Assembly: GCA_030549775.1 (NCBI GenBank)
Contig: CM060173.1
Span: 68,535,867-68,599,866 of the forward strand
Direction: 5' to 3'
DNA length: 64,000 nucleotides
DNA from: Tamarix chinensis
Lineage: Eukaryota; Streptophyta; Magnoliopsida; Caryophyllales; Tamaricaceae
In this document: positions 1-11,923 of the stretch, piece by piece
Position numbering within the stretch: the first letter of the stretch is position 1
How the letters are laid out: each line of letters opens with the position of its first letter
Translations under genes and position numbers: made by a program
The notes under the pieces: model-generated
Databases searched by the model: none
Told to the model about the DNA's origin: nothing
The model's input: only the letters and a program-made list of their open reading frames with translations

Positions 1-980
1 TGCCAAAATGATCAACTAGTTTAGGGAAATCAATTAACTAGTTTGACCAACAAGTCCTGGGTTTTATTTTGGAAAAACTCATTGGTCTATATTTAAACAT
101 ATCAACTCATTTTGCCAACCTAATCAACTAGTTCATAACTGATCAAATTATTTAGACAAACAATCAATTGGTAAAATGAACACATTGATAAAACTTACCA
201 TACCATGTCATTATTCACATATGTTCTTCATACCAACTATGCACTATGCATAACCAATTGGTTGGTTTGTACAATAGTAACTTTCACTCTTGGTATGAGA
301 ATAAGCAATTGGTAAGTTTGAACTAATGATCGAATGGTCTTACAATTGAATGACTAGTTCAACTATACGAATCAGTTGGGGAGCATTAAATATTGATTTT
401 TTACCTATTAGGAAATACAATATTTTGTGGATTTTGTGTATAATGGCTATAAAACGAGGATAACCCTTATAAATAAGCTCCCTCCATATTCATTAAAACT
501 ACTTTTAATATCATTGTACAATTAATCTCTTTCTCTCAAATCATTCAATTGCTCACTCAAAATTTTCAGACTTTCATAATTCTGAGATTTTACTGAAAAG
601 TTATCTTTACTCACTTCTCTTACCTATAACTATTCTCCAATTATAATCATCTAGTTATATTATATCTATTTCAAAGTTCTATACTTTCGTATCTTACATT
701 CTTAGTGATAATTATCTGCAATCATGACCTCCTCGAAAAATCTATTTAAAGGAGTTAGTGAGTGTTTACCTATCATTCTTAATAGATTCTTAAGGAGAGT
801 TTATAGAAGATATATAGATCAAGTTATAAATCATCTCTTAGAGAATCATTGAGATATTAAGGCTCATAAGCCAAGAAAAGAGTGATCAATAATAAAAACA
901 CGTCACTATTTCAAAATCCAAAAGGGAAAATCTTTTGGTTGTGGATGTAAAGAGTAATTAAATCTTGAACTACTCTATAT
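1..980 (+). mobile_element. Copia (SIRE-type) 5' LTR, partial
   Basis: The left end of a long terminal repeat, cut by the window start. From base 1 it aligns by eye with 32110-33100: both copies share the motif-rich AACTAGTT stretch, the phrase around 'accataccatg', 'taacccttataaataag', 'caaatcattca' and 'gagattttact'. The copy near 32 kb is the matching 3' LTR. This copy ends at about 980, just before a decayed tRNA-Met primer site, and appears to lack some 70 bp present at the end of the 3' copy. By eye the two copies are well diverged, so the insertion is old. Confidence 0.85.
468..476 (+). promoter_or_regulatory. TATA box of the copia 5' LTR
   Basis: TATAAATAA lies in a block conserved between both LTR copies (also 32574-32582), about 500 bp before the LTR end. 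Its place and conservation fit the core promoter of the element's genomic RNA. Inference from position only. Confidence 0.6.
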
Positions 981-993
981 TGTTATGAAAGCC
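981..993 (+). other. Decayed copia primer-binding site
   Basis: The 13 bases after the LTR match the canonical initiator tRNA-Met primer site (TGGTATCAGAGCC) at 10 of 13 positions. The place directly behind the LTR and before gag is right for a copia element. Confidence 0.6.
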
Positions 994-1047
994 AAGGAAC
1001 CTCTCAAAAGATTTAATAATATAAGGTGAAAAAGATTAACAAGTGAA

Positions 1048-1572
1048 ATGGATTCCATTGGTCCAAATGAAGGCATCTCCACTACTAAACCACCATTATT
1101 CAATTGAGATAAGTTTTCCTAATAAACCACAATGACATGTGGTTAATATTCATTGAAGGTGAAATAAAAATCACAAAGGAGGTCAATGGTGAACTTTTGG
1201 AAAAGATAAGGAATAAGCTCAAAAATGCCGAAAAGAGGAGGTTAACTCTCAACGATAAATCTATCATCATTCAGTAATATGGACTTGGTGAAAGGGAGTA
1301 CCACCAGATCCAATTGTGCTCAATTGCAAAAGACATATGGGATAATCTTGTCCACACTTATGAAGGGATAAAGTAGGTGAAGTATTAAAGAATCACTATT
1401 CTCACTAGAGAGTATGAACTTTTTAGCATGAATCAAGTTGAAACATCAATGATCTAATAAACTACTTCACCTCCATTGTTAACAATCTCAAGTCTTTGGA
1501 AAAATAAATCACCAAAAAAGAAAAAGTAAGAAAGATCTTGAACGGGCATACAAAAGAATGGAGCCCTAAAGT
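1048..1572 (+). pseudogene. Copia gag, first fragment
   Basis: Broken gag-like frame starting MDSIGPNEG. Pieces read in two or three frames resemble the UBN2-type copia gag: a 'TTKPPLFN' start, a segment on sub-unit dimer contacts ('KDIWDNLVHTYEG'-like), and the end 'KEWSPKVT', after which the next piece should follow. Many stops and frameshifts are present. The frame is interrupted exactly at the giant LTR inserted at 1578 and resumes at 6388. In an intact element it would form the virus-like particle. Confidence 0.7.
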
Positions 1573-2618
1573 GACTATGAAATGCCCCGAAAATTTCTAA
1601 TTCTAAATATTATATTTAAATGAGGTTTTGTCATAAAGATTAATTAAATAAATTATTTTAATTAAAATAAAAGAAAATTTATTAGGGAAAATCAAGAATA
1701 AATTTATAAGTATTTTAATTAGGAGGAATTTGGGTATTTTAGCTAATTAAAGATTTTAATTCGGGAATTAATTAAATAAATTATTTTATTTAAAATAAGA
1801 ATGAGAAAATAGTTTTAATTTAATAATAATTTTATAAATAATTGATTTGGAAGAAAATTTGGGTGTTTTGCTAATTAAAATGGAATTTATGGAAAATATT
1901 TTAAAAATCCTAATTTAGCCTAAAAAGGGATTTAAATATTATTTTATTTAAATATTATTTTTTTAAATATCCTAAATATTCAGATTAATTTAATTGGCCA
2001 TAATCTATTTTTTTTCTCCTTTCCTTTTTCCCTTTTTCTTTTTCTTTGTTTTTCTTTGTTTTTCTTTCTTCTTCCTTTCCTTTTTCTTTTTCTTTTCTCT
2101 CCAGACTGGGCCTGTTTCTGCGGCCTAGTTTCCTTCTCCTTTTCCTTTCCTCCGCGGCCCAGCGTCACTGGCGCCTCATGCTTCCTTCCAGACGCGACGT
2201 TTTGGAGCGTTTTATGTCGAGACGCCGCATCTCGTTTAATGAAGGTATAACCCGCGCCGACCGGCCCGGTTCTTCCCTTTTTCTTTTCTTTCCCGGCCGA
2301 CCGGACCACCTCCCTTCCTCCTTCCTTCTTCCTCCCTTCTCCTCCATCGACGCTGCTGCACCTTCAACCCCGTCAATGGCATATCCGGTTACGATGAATA
2401 ATACCGGCCGCTTCTTGTCTCATTGCCTTCCTACTAACTCCAGGAATAAATTGGCATAATTTTCGTGCCTTAAATCTCGCCCGTTTCTTCTCCCCAACGT
2501 CGTGAACCTTCGAACCAACCCAAACGTTGACCGACCATTTTCCGCCGCCGGCCACCCAAATTATTGCAATTAAAACTTCCATGTCGACCTCCAGCTCCTC
2601 ATTATCCATTCCAACATC

Positions 2619-2627
2619 TATAAATAG
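2619..2627 (+). promoter_or_regulatory. Probable TATA box of giant LTR 1
   Basis: TATAAATAG sits about 1.04 kb into the LTR, directly ahead of a strikingly GC-rich stretch (2650-3090) that would be the 5' leader of the transcript. A strong TATA match in an otherwise GC-rich zone supports a promoter, but nothing here proves use. Confidence 0.5.
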
Positions 2628-3599
2628 CCTTGTTATAGGAGTTTTTAGAGTTTTTCTTCCCCGAAAACCGTCGGCCCGAGCTTCCGCCACCCCAACTTCA
2701 GACGCCTCTTCCGCCTCCGTTAGCCAACTTCAGCACCACCTACGCATGCCAAATTCTTCCTTGAAATGTCCTCTAGTTAACTAAACCATTTTCAACCTTC
2801 GATTCTTCTTGTACGAACCTAAATAATCATGCAAATTTAGATGCTCGTTTTGCCGGAATTTTGACCCCGAAGCCTTAAACCGCCTTCCACCGTCGTGCGC
2901 CGCCACCTTTGGTTGCACCACCACCATCATTTTGTCCCTCTCCTCCTGGGCAACAATAAACACCTCTTATATCACCTCAATTCTCCCTATCTTTTTCCCA
3001 ACATCCATCTTTCTCTTTGTTCTTCTATTTTTTCGGCCGCCGCCGCCGCCGCCGTGAACCACCGCCGGTGCCACCTATCCCCACCAGCTTAAGGTTGAAC
3101 CCTAGACCATCTCAACCATTTTCCATATTAATATAAGCCTTGATTTAATTTATTTCAATTATTTGCATAAAAATACCATTATTATTATTCTTAATATTTA
3201 TATTCTTAATATGTTTTATTATTATTTGATGTAAAATTTATGCTGAATTGTACTTGCAGGATGGAGAGTGGTGATAAAATAATTTTATTGTTAGATTCGA
3301 ATTTTAAGTTATTAATTGAATTATTATAGGATTATTATCATTCTTCTTCTTATTATTATTAATATTATAATTATTAGAATAATTATTATTGACATTTTAT
3401 TATTTATTCTAGAAAATCTTAGGCCCTAATTTTGTATTAACATTTGCACTTATTTATTTGAGTATTATTATTTCTATTGTTCTTATAACCATTAATAATA
3501 ATATTATCATTATCTTTATTATTTCAATATTATTATATATGTTATTAATTTTATTATTAATATTAAATAAATGGTAAGTCTTTATTTATTTTAAAACTT

Positions 3600-3665
3600 A
3601 TTTGTTATTGTTATTGTTATTATTATCATTATTATTATTATTATTATTGTTATTATTATTTATAT
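3600..3665 (+). repeat. TTA/TTG-rich trinucleotide tract
   Basis: Impure (TTATTG/TTA)n microsatellite, the purest part of a TTA-rich stretch spanning roughly 3174-3720 inside giant LTR 1. Confidence 0.8.
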
Positions 3666-5351
3666 TCTCATTGATATTAGTTTAATTATTCTTGATATTA
3701 TTATATTAGTATCATTATTATCATTAGGGTGAAATCTTTAACCCTATATTATCAAGGTTTATAATATCTCTATTATTTTTATATCTTTAGCAAAGTTAGA
3801 ATTTTGTTAAGGTTATTTTATTAGTATGTTATTATTTGGTCAAAGCCCTAAGGAGGCGTAGGAACGTGCTCCAAGACCGGTGTCGTTTTAGGTAAGGGGT
3901 GCTAAGGCCTTTTATGTGCTAATGTGCTTTGTGTGATTCATATGCTATGTATTCTATGTTTATGATTATTAATTATACCGTATATGATATGACATGGAGT
4001 TGAAGTATGTTTTAGTATGGCATGTGTATTATTTGTGTATGACCCCGTAAGACATGCATGTGAGGATGTTGATATGATTTTATGTGGGAGAAAGGATGAA
4101 AAAGGATGATGGAAAAAGAAGTTGACTAAGGGAAGTGAGTTGACCTAATTTTATGAATTTATAAGGAATAATCTAATGCATGGTTTTATTTGGAAGAATG
4201 TAATTTATGATGTTATATGGGAGAATCGAATTATTGTTTGTTTGGGAGAATCTAATTTATGATTTGATTGGGAGAATATAATTTATGATTTATTTGGGAG
4301 AATCCAATTTGTGGTTTTGCTTGGGAGATTCTAATTTATGATTTTATGTGGGAGAATCTAACTTATAGTCTTGTATGGGAGAATATAATTTGTGGTTATG
4401 AAAGGGGAGAATCTAATCAATTGTATTATGTGGAAAAATCTTTGGGTTTTATATGATTTGAATCTTTGTGTTGGTATGGATTGAATTTAGGGTTTTGTGT
4501 GAATGAATCTTTGGGTTGTATATGGTTTGAATCTAGGGTTTGGTATGAATGAATCTTTGGGTTATGTGGATTGAATTTAGGGTTTTGTAGGATGAGATTT
4601 TGGGTTTTTTATAATGGTTAATGTTTGCATGGTTGAAATTAGGGTTTCACATGGAATTTTAGGGTTTGCATGAAAAAGGTTCGAAGGTTTGTATGGGGAG
4701 ATTAATGTCTGCATGGGTATGAAATTTACGTATGGAAAGTTCATTTGGGATATAAGGAAGGTAATGTAAGTGTTGTTTGGGTGTTTGAGCACTTGGGATG
4801 AAAAATAACACGTGGAGCAAATTAAGGGTACGGAGGAGATTGAATTAGGGTTTGGAATTATTAATTGTGGTTTTTTGTGGTTAATTAAGGTTTGGAATGG
4901 CTAATTATGGTTGTTATGGTTAAATAAGGTTTGGAGTGGTTAATTATGGTTTGTGGTGGTTGATTAGGGTTTGATGTGGCTGCTTAAGGTTTTTGTTGTA
5001 GCGTGTGTTTTTAGTGATTAAGGTGTAATTATGAGAATGGAATCGATGATTTGTGATGTGTGGAGTGTTAAAATGATTTGGGTGATGTGAGGTGGAGTAA
5101 GAGGGGATGTTAAGGCCTAAATTAGGGTTTCGGGATAAAACCCTAGAGTGAGATGTGAAGTAGAATTGGAGGATAAGTGTAAAGGGAGCGATCCATGCAT
5201 GTCTAGGGTTTGGTGGTAGCACATGTGTAATTGGTGAATAAAGTATGATGATGAATATGGAATTTATGATTTATGATTCGTGCTTGTGCATGGTGAAAGC
5301 CTTTGAATAAGATACTTAAGACATTAATCATGTAAAGTGTAAGATGTTGAG

Positions 5352-5648
5352 ACGGGCCCAGACCGATCCACCGGCATAATAGTGGTAGGGAATATTTCCC
5401 TCGCGACCGATCCACCGGCTATAATAGTAGGGGATCCCGAGCTCAAAAAAACAAAACGTATGTGTTGAAAGATATGGGAAGACACTAATCACTTAAAGTG
5501 GAACACCGTACGAGAAGGGGCCAGACCAATCCACCGGCTATAATAGTGGCAGGGTATGTTACCCTCGCGACCGATCCACCGGCTAAAATAGTGGCAGGGA
5601 ACGTTTCCCTCGCGACCGATCCACCAGTAAAAATAGTGGGGTTCCCGT
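5352..5648 (+). repeat. Tandem hairpin array in giant LTR 1
   Basis: Five units of about 46-48 bp in two clusters (5352-5432 with two units, 5521-5648 with three). Each unit has the core CCACCGGCTATAATAGTGG, which has CCAC/GTGG arms. Between units lies a 3-nt-loop hairpin: AGGGAA-TAT-TTCCCT at 5387-5401, AGGGTA-TGT-TACCCT at 5551-5565, AGGGAA-CGT-TTCCCT at 5596-5610. The stem base changes from A-T to T-A on both sides together, so the fold is kept. The spacer between the clusters contains CACTTAAAGTG. The same array occurs reversed in giant LTR 2. Confidence 0.85.
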
Positions 5649-6237
5649 AATCGTATGGACTTGAATAAAAGTATGGTGTGACATGATTCCTTATAAGAGA
5701 TAAACTAAGTTATTGAATCGAATTATATACATATGGGCCTTTATACTTTTACTTGGATGATCACATGAATTATGTTATCATGTTTATGATCTTTTATCTA
5801 CATGGATTGTGTGCTTATGTGTCAGCCTTAGTGCTCGGTTACCTTACTCAGGACGTAGCGTACTGATCACCCCTTTTATGGGTGCTGCTCATTCCCACGA
5901 GTAGTATGCCCTTTTGGTTTGTGTAGGTGGGCGAGACATCAGTTGGGGCTGAGTGTTGAGAATGTTTGGCTCGAGATTCAAGAGAGTTGTGGCCATATTA
6001 TAGTTCTATTTTATTACGTTTGAGAGAGTTGTGATCGTATTTCATTCTTTATGTAATTTTATTTCCTACTATTATTTCTTTGTATTGGAGTATTTATCCT
6101 CTTTGATTTCGCACTCTGATTTCTATTTTATTACATTTATAAACGTTTATGCGTACTCTGATTTTGAGGTATGATCTTTCGAGTTCTTTTATGAACTGTT
6201 GATTTGAATTTGATGTAAATCTTTTCCTTAGCCTTAG

Positions 6238-6283
6238 CACTTGGTACTAGAACGGTCGGAGAGAACTGGTGTGGTACTAAGTG
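6238..6283 (+). other. Conserved 3' hairpin of giant LTR 1
   Basis: Arms CACTTGGTAC (6238-6247) and GTACTAAGTG (6274-6283) pair with one wobble around a 26-nt loop, about 100 bp before the LTR end, and are followed by GGCGGTAACA. Comparable hairpins stand at the same place in the other family copies. A role in RNA 3' end formation or packaging is only a guess. Confidence 0.65.
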
Positions 6284-6387
6284 TGGCGGTAACATTTCCA
6301 GAATTCACGGGTTTTAAGTACTTCTAATTTAATTGCTTCCGCTTTTAAGAAAAAAAAAATTAGTGAATTTTGGGGTGTTACAGACTG

Positions 6388-7680
6388 CTGGTGAAGAAGC
6401 CAATGATTCAAGTGAAAAGATAATTAAAGAGCTCTTCAGTAATCTTAAAATTCATCAATAAAGAATGGAAGATGGATTAGAAGAAAGAAAGAAGAATTCC
6501 CTAGCACTGAAAGCCTCCACTTCCTCTAAAAAACAAGAAGTTACTGAAGATATGGATGAAATGAAAGGTGATGAAGGAGAATAATAATCTCCCATGCATG
6601 ATGATGAATTGGCCATCATAACCACTAAATTTAAAAGGTTCCTCTGATCAAAAGGAAATAGAAATATAAGACCTTCCTCAAGAAATAAAAGGAAGCCTAA
6701 AGAAGTCAACATGGATGATAATATCAAATGACACAACTATGGAAAATTTAGGCATGTCATCCGTGAATGCTATGAGTTTAAAAATAAAATCACTAAAAAA
6801 ATGGTAAGGAATGAAGGGAATATAGGTAATAATAAAGGAAGGAAAAGATCAATAAAATTCATGGCTTCCTTTGGTGAAAGTGAAGGTGAAGCCTTTGATG
6901 AATAGGAAGAAGTTCCAACCTTTGTTTTATGGATTTAGAAGAGGAATCATCAATCTCCACCTCCCCCACAAGCTTTAATGATGAAAATGGTATCGATGAG
7001 GTACAATCTAACTCACTATACTCATATGATGACTTATTATGTATTTTACATGATAATGGTAAACTAGCTAAGGAAAAAGAAAACATGAAGAAGTTGTTTG
7101 ATCACTTAAATGATCAACACACTCTTGCATTAAATGAAAATGTTCTTCTTGAATTTCACATGCTTCTTATTAAAATTGAGCTAGATCATAAAATAACTTA
7201 ATTTAATAAATATAAGGAATATATTGATCACTTGGTCAAGATAAATCAATTCTAATAAAAAATAGTTGAACTACAAGCCTAATGTGATAAATTTTTAATG
7301 ATTGCATATGCCTTCTTAAAGGGTGAAGAAGGCTTAAATGTATTATTAGGTGCTCAACGGTACTGTAAGGACCTTGACGGCTTAGGTTAGGGGAATAAGA
7401 AGGTAATTAAATTCCAAAAACTAAAAAAATTATTTGTAAGTGCCTCCAAAGCTCATCAAGTTAATGCTTTCCCTAAATCAATTGGTTGTAATGTATATGG
7501 ACAAAGTGGACATCCATCTACAATATGTAGGCATGCAAAAAATTCAAAATTCACCTCCGCTCATAAGAAAAGAATTTTGTGCAATATGTGTGGTAAATCT
7601 AGTCACGTTGCTTCATCATGTATGTTTATAGAAAAAATATTAAAATAAATCCAAACTACAAGAAGGCATGGGTACCTAAA
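6388..7680 (+). pseudogene. Copia gag, second fragment with zinc knuckles
   Basis: Continuation of the gag interrupted at 1572. Readable pieces include 'EANDSSEKIIKELFSNLK', a long acidic/lysine-rich stretch, a degraded knuckle near 6729-6770 (HNYGKFRHVIREC, with a stop and a Tyr where Cys belong) and an intact CX2CX4HX4C knuckle CNMCGKSSHVASSC at 7580-7621. 'NPNYKKAWVPKGT' near 7650 is the linker usually seen before protease in SIRE-type copia elements. Two longer open stretches lie at 6929-7201 and 7440-7631. Stops and frame changes show it is dead. Confidence 0.8.
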
Positions 7681-7689
7681 GGGACTATC

Positions 7690-8085
7690 TCGTATTAATT
7701 AAACACTAATTCAATAATAACCCATTAAAAGAGTACCTAAAATAGGACATTTGTGCTTGGAAGTATGCCTCAAAGTCAATACATGAAGGCACAAATGGTT
7801 CCTCAATAGTGGATGGTAAAGACACATGATAGGTGGGCGAACCATGTTCTCCAAGCTAACTCAATATGATGGTGGAATGGCGACATTAAAAAGGAAAGGT
7901 CATCAGTGTTGGTAATATCAATATCAATAATTCTAAACCCTTCATGTATATCTAGTTGATGGAGTCAAACATAATTTGATCATCATTAGCTGACTATAAA
8001 ATAAATGATTTCTAGTAAACTTTTCAAATTGACACTACATAGTTTCAAATGGAGTACCTAAATTTAGATTTTTTATATCCCTGCG
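7690..8085 (+). pseudogene. Copia protease region
   Basis: Short frames match the copia protease block. FLNSGW at about 7798 is where the catalytic Asp-Ser-Gly motif belongs; here Asp is Asn, so the active site is lost. It is followed by RHMIG and, in another frame, MFSKLTQYDGG, then a 'LVDGVKHNLI' segment near 7955. The reading stops at the giant LTR inserted at 8091 and resumes at 14374. The enzyme would have cut the element's polyprotein. Confidence 0.7.
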
Positions 8086-8399
8086 CATCATAGAACAACC
8101 CATATTTTTTAAATTTAATTTTATTAAGCTTAATAATTGTATTAGTGAAATTTTATTAAAATATTATATTATTTTAATTTCAATTTATTTTATAGATTCA
8201 TCGACGATTTCAAATTCATATAAGAATTTAATTAATCATTGTCGTCACGAATCATTCTAGATAAATGTGTTCATGACCATCATTAGATCATATTTTGATG
8301 ATTTCAATTTCTATTTAAAAATATCTTTTCTATTCTTTCTCATATTTTGATTTTAAATATTTTAGATTTATTTTCGATTATAACTTCATCTTGTAGTTA

Positions 8400-10750
8400 C
8401 AAATTTATTTTAGAGTTATATTTTGTTAACAAAATAAAATTTAATTTAAAATAGTAAAATCATTTTAATTCTTTTTATTCGTAAAAAAATTATTTCCTCC
8501 TTTGAATTTATTATTCTTTGATGTCGTTAAGATCATTAGAAAATTTTAAATTAAAAATATTTTTATAACTTATTTATGATTTCTTTCCAAAATTAGTCCC
8601 AATCTCTTAGAATATGATTTAAATATTTTCCTATATGGTTATAAATATTTTTTGAGGTATTTTTATGTATTTTTATTAATGATATAATCATTGTGTTCAT
8701 TAATATTATTTTCTGAAAGCTTTTATAAAATTATTTAAATACTCTTTATATTGATTTCATACCTTCATATCTTTATGAAATGATTTTCATTAAATGAGAT
8801 TTATTTTTCTCATTTATATATTTGTATTTGGTATGGAAAAAACATTTGTCCCCCTATATTTCCTTTTCTTCGTCTCTCTCACTCCTTTCTTTTCTCTTCT
8901 CCCTCTTCCTTTTCTCTCCATTTGTGTCAATATTATACCCCACTAGATTCCTTCAACCATCATCTCTACCCTTCTTCGTTATCCATGCCACCATTCCAAT
9001 CACCCATTGCTTGACCACCACCACTCATAAACCATAATAGTTGCAGCCACAATAAGGGGCAATGACACTAGTAAAAGCACCATACCACCAAGGAGCAGAG
9101 CTATAACACAAGAGTGAGTTACACCAGCACCATCTTGGCCACCTCTATATGAGCTATTCACTAGCGAGTTGTCTTTGACCACTAGTGAAGCTTTGGAAAT
9201 CCTTATCCCCTCCAATTCTACAATAATTCATTATATATAAATTACCCTAAACCCTAAATTTTTTTTAGTAATTTTTTATGAATTAGCTTATGATAAGCTA
9301 TATTGGTTGTTTAGTTATGTATATATATGTTGTATGGTTAACTTTGAGTGGTTAATTGTAGTGTACATAATTGAATTGTGAAAATTAAAATTTTGATCTG
9401 ATTATGTTCGAATTCTTCATATTTTTCCAATTCATCTATTTTTGTAAAAGTAATTACACAATATGCTTTAAAATATATCTAACTTCATGTTGGAACTATC
9501 AATTTGATAAATTTATATAAAAATAATTAGAATTAGATTTCTTGATCAAAATTAGTGCATAAAAAAATTGAATTACATAATCAAGTTGTTTCATTCAATT
9601 GAGTTCACAATATGCTTTGAAATGTATTTAATTTTATATTGGAAATGTCAATTTGGAAAAATTATATGAAATCGATTGAAATTAGATTTTTTAGGTCAAA
9701 ATTCTTGTGGATCTAAATTGGAGTGAACAAATGAGTTATTTTATTCAATTTATTATATGATTTACAGTAGAATACATCTAATTACATTCCCAAATTGTCA
9801 ATTTCAAATATTTTTATAAGAACCCTCATTGTGTCAAATTAGGTATTTTTTTATGTTTGATTAATTGATTATATAATCTTTTATAAAATATGTAAAATTA
9901 AATTTCTAAATAATCAATATTAATATATTAATAAATTTTAATAAAATTATATTTTGAGCCTAAAATCATAGATTTTAAATAAAATTATAAAATTGATCAT
10001 TTGTATAATTATTTTTCTAAATTTAAATTCATAGAAATAGTTGAAATGGCCTTAATTATATTCTACCACCTTTAATTTAGATTAACTGATTTGAATTGTT
10101 TGATTTCGTGTCTTGGGATTTAAAACCCTTATTTTGGGAAATTATTTTCTTAAATTGGCTACTCGTAAGATTTTTTTGTTTAAGTTGACTATTTAGATTT
10201 ATCTAAAATTAGTTTAATAGTATTTTAAAACTATCAATTTGAGGTTATTAAAGTGAATTGGCTAGTTCATAGTTCGGGCATAAAAACCCTAATTTTTGGA
10301 GATGGTTTTATAAAAATGATTTGCTTATGCTTAGTTAACCTAGTAGATTACTATTTTTAATTTAAACTCATTTGAATTGTCCTTTGATGTTATCAAGTTA
10401 GAATGGTTCTTTAATAATTGTTGGTTTATCTCTTTGGTCGTAAAACCTTGCTAATAGGTAATTTTTGATAAAATTAATTTATTCTCTATTATCTTTTCTT
10501 TAATTTTCCAATCAATTTGAAATGCCCTAAGCAATATGTGTTGAACGCAATTTGGTTAATGTTTAATTTTAAATCTTAATAAAGCTACAGCTGTGAGGCC
10601 TAGGTTTTGGACATATTTTTCGAGAAAAACATCTATGTCTATCTTTGTTGATTAAATTGTAATAATTAAATTTTTGATCTATAAGGTAGTTTTCTAACCT
10701 AGTCTAATGATTTTTATCGACAATCTAGGAAAACATTCTCACGTATTATC
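8400..10750. other. AT-rich interior of giant LTR 3, no gene
   Basis: I see no coding signal here. It is the 5' half of the LTR. Open frames at 8822-9037 (+) and 9000-9215 (-) are CT-rich and leucine-rich, correspond in position to the CT-rich leader of the sibling copies, and match no family I recognise. Phrases such as 'aaattagggtttt' recur several times. Confidence 0.6.
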
Positions 10751-10754
10751 AAGT

Positions 10755-10758
<4 letters not shown>

Positions 10759-10818
<60 letters not shown>
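10759..10818. repeat. (AT)30 microsatellite
   Basis: Sixty bases of uninterrupted AT dinucleotides inside giant LTR 3. Confidence 0.97.
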
Positions 10819-10820
<2 letters not shown>

Positions 10821-11225
10821 ATTCGCTTAGTTAGCTTTAGATTTAGATGTCATTATGTATGTTTACTTATGGAAAAATTTGGGGTGTATGTCATATTGAA
10901 GTAGATGGTGATGGATATTCTTTATGATTATTTTAAGTATGTCAAGCATGTGCTATGTTTTTGTGTGGTAATTATATGTATATATGAGTTTGTAACTTCA
11001 ATGCAAACATATGTTCATATGCCTCTTGATTATTGTATATATTTGAGTTTGTGAAGGGTTGAGCATGATTATGTGGTTCACATGTTTAGCTAATTATGAA
11101 ATTTTTAGTGATTTTAGAGTATGTTCTAATGTGCCTCAATTATAATCGGTTTGAAAAATCATAGCGATGGTTGAGTATGGATTGAAATTATATGATACCT
11201 CATGCTAGATTTTTAAACCATGGAA

Positions 11226-11515
11226 TTATTCAGCTCTAATACCATTTGAATTATTCGGCTATAATGCCACTTTGAAATTTATTAGCTTTAATTCCACCTG
11301 GATTGATCGGCTTTTAAGCCAGCTAGATTGATCAGCTTTAATGCCACTTGAAATTGATTGGCTTTAATGCCACCTAAATTGATTAGCTTTAATTCCAGTT
11401 GAATTGCATCTAATTTAATGCCACTTGAAATTAATTGGCTTTAATGCCACTTAGATTGGATTGGCTTTAATGTCCCTTAAAAATTTTCAACTTTAATGCC
11501 ACTTCGAGTGGATAT
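11226..11515 (+). repeat. About 29-bp tandem array in giant LTR 3
   Basis: Roughly ten units of the kind GATTGGCTTTAATGCCACTT. Each has GGC-TTTAAT-GCC, a small inverted repeat; variants such as GGC-TTTTAA-GCC keep the arms. The array occupies the same relative place as the hairpin array of LTR 1, and its unit resembles the 30-bp units of LTRs B and C read on the other strand. Confidence 0.85.
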
Positions 11516-11923
11516 ATTAATGGAAATTTATTATGTTGATAGAAGTGATTTAAGTTCTATTATATGGGCCTAATTTATACTTTGTTAAAGATTTAAATAA
11601 AACATTAATCACTTAAAGTAAAAGATCTTAAGTCGGGACTTGTACCACTCGGGTAGCTATCCAAGTTTGGTTTGGTATTCATTTGGTAACATTCTGGTGT
11701 TTTTTCTCTATAGTGATCTTGGGTGCCTTACAAGGTCTAGAGAGTCCCTTTTCTACTCTATAGGTGTTTCAATATATTTCAGCCCTTTAGGCGGTATGCA
11801 TACTTAAGTGATTAGGTATCCTCTTTATTAACGGTCTAGTTACGTTTATAGGTAGGCCATCTAGTACTAGTACTATTCTAGTACTAGGTTAGTTGTTATG
11901 ATTTTTTTGAGTCTCCGTCCTAA

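Larger units (their letters stand above)
1578..6382 (+). mobile_element. Giant solo LTR 1 (Tekay/Del-like)
   Basis: A 4.8 kb unit starting TGAAATGCCCCG and ending GGGGTGTTACA, flanked by GACTA (1573-1577) and GACTG (6383-6387), a one-mismatch 5-bp target duplication. Removing it restores copia gag order. It has no gag or pol inside, no primer site after its end and no second LTR, so it is best read as a solo LTR left by recombination. Order inside: AT-rich 5' part, GC/CT-rich leader with a TATA box (2100-3090), TTA-rich tract (3170-3720), hairpin array (5352-5648) and a conserved 3' hairpin. The ends GGGGTGTTACA are typical of Tekay/Del chromoviruses; that assignment is inference. A related copy lies reversed at 24335-28865. 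Confidence 0.8.

Noticed and set aside
2046..3092. Overlapping open frames (Phe/Ser-rich, then Pro/His-rich) as possible small secreted proteins
   Set aside because: They lie in the pyrimidine-rich leader of a solo LTR, overlap in several frames on both strands, and similar frames appear at the same place in sibling LTRs only through composition.
5341..5650. CRISPR-like regular repeats
   Set aside because: Spacers are themselves repeats with hairpins, the units are diverged, and the setting is a plant LTR.
1578..6382. DNA transposon with long terminal inverted repeats instead of solo LTR
   Set aside because: Ends, 5-bp duplications, TATA plus leader organisation and the GGGGTGTTACA end fit a chromovirus LTR better, and there is no transposase. 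Not fully excluded.
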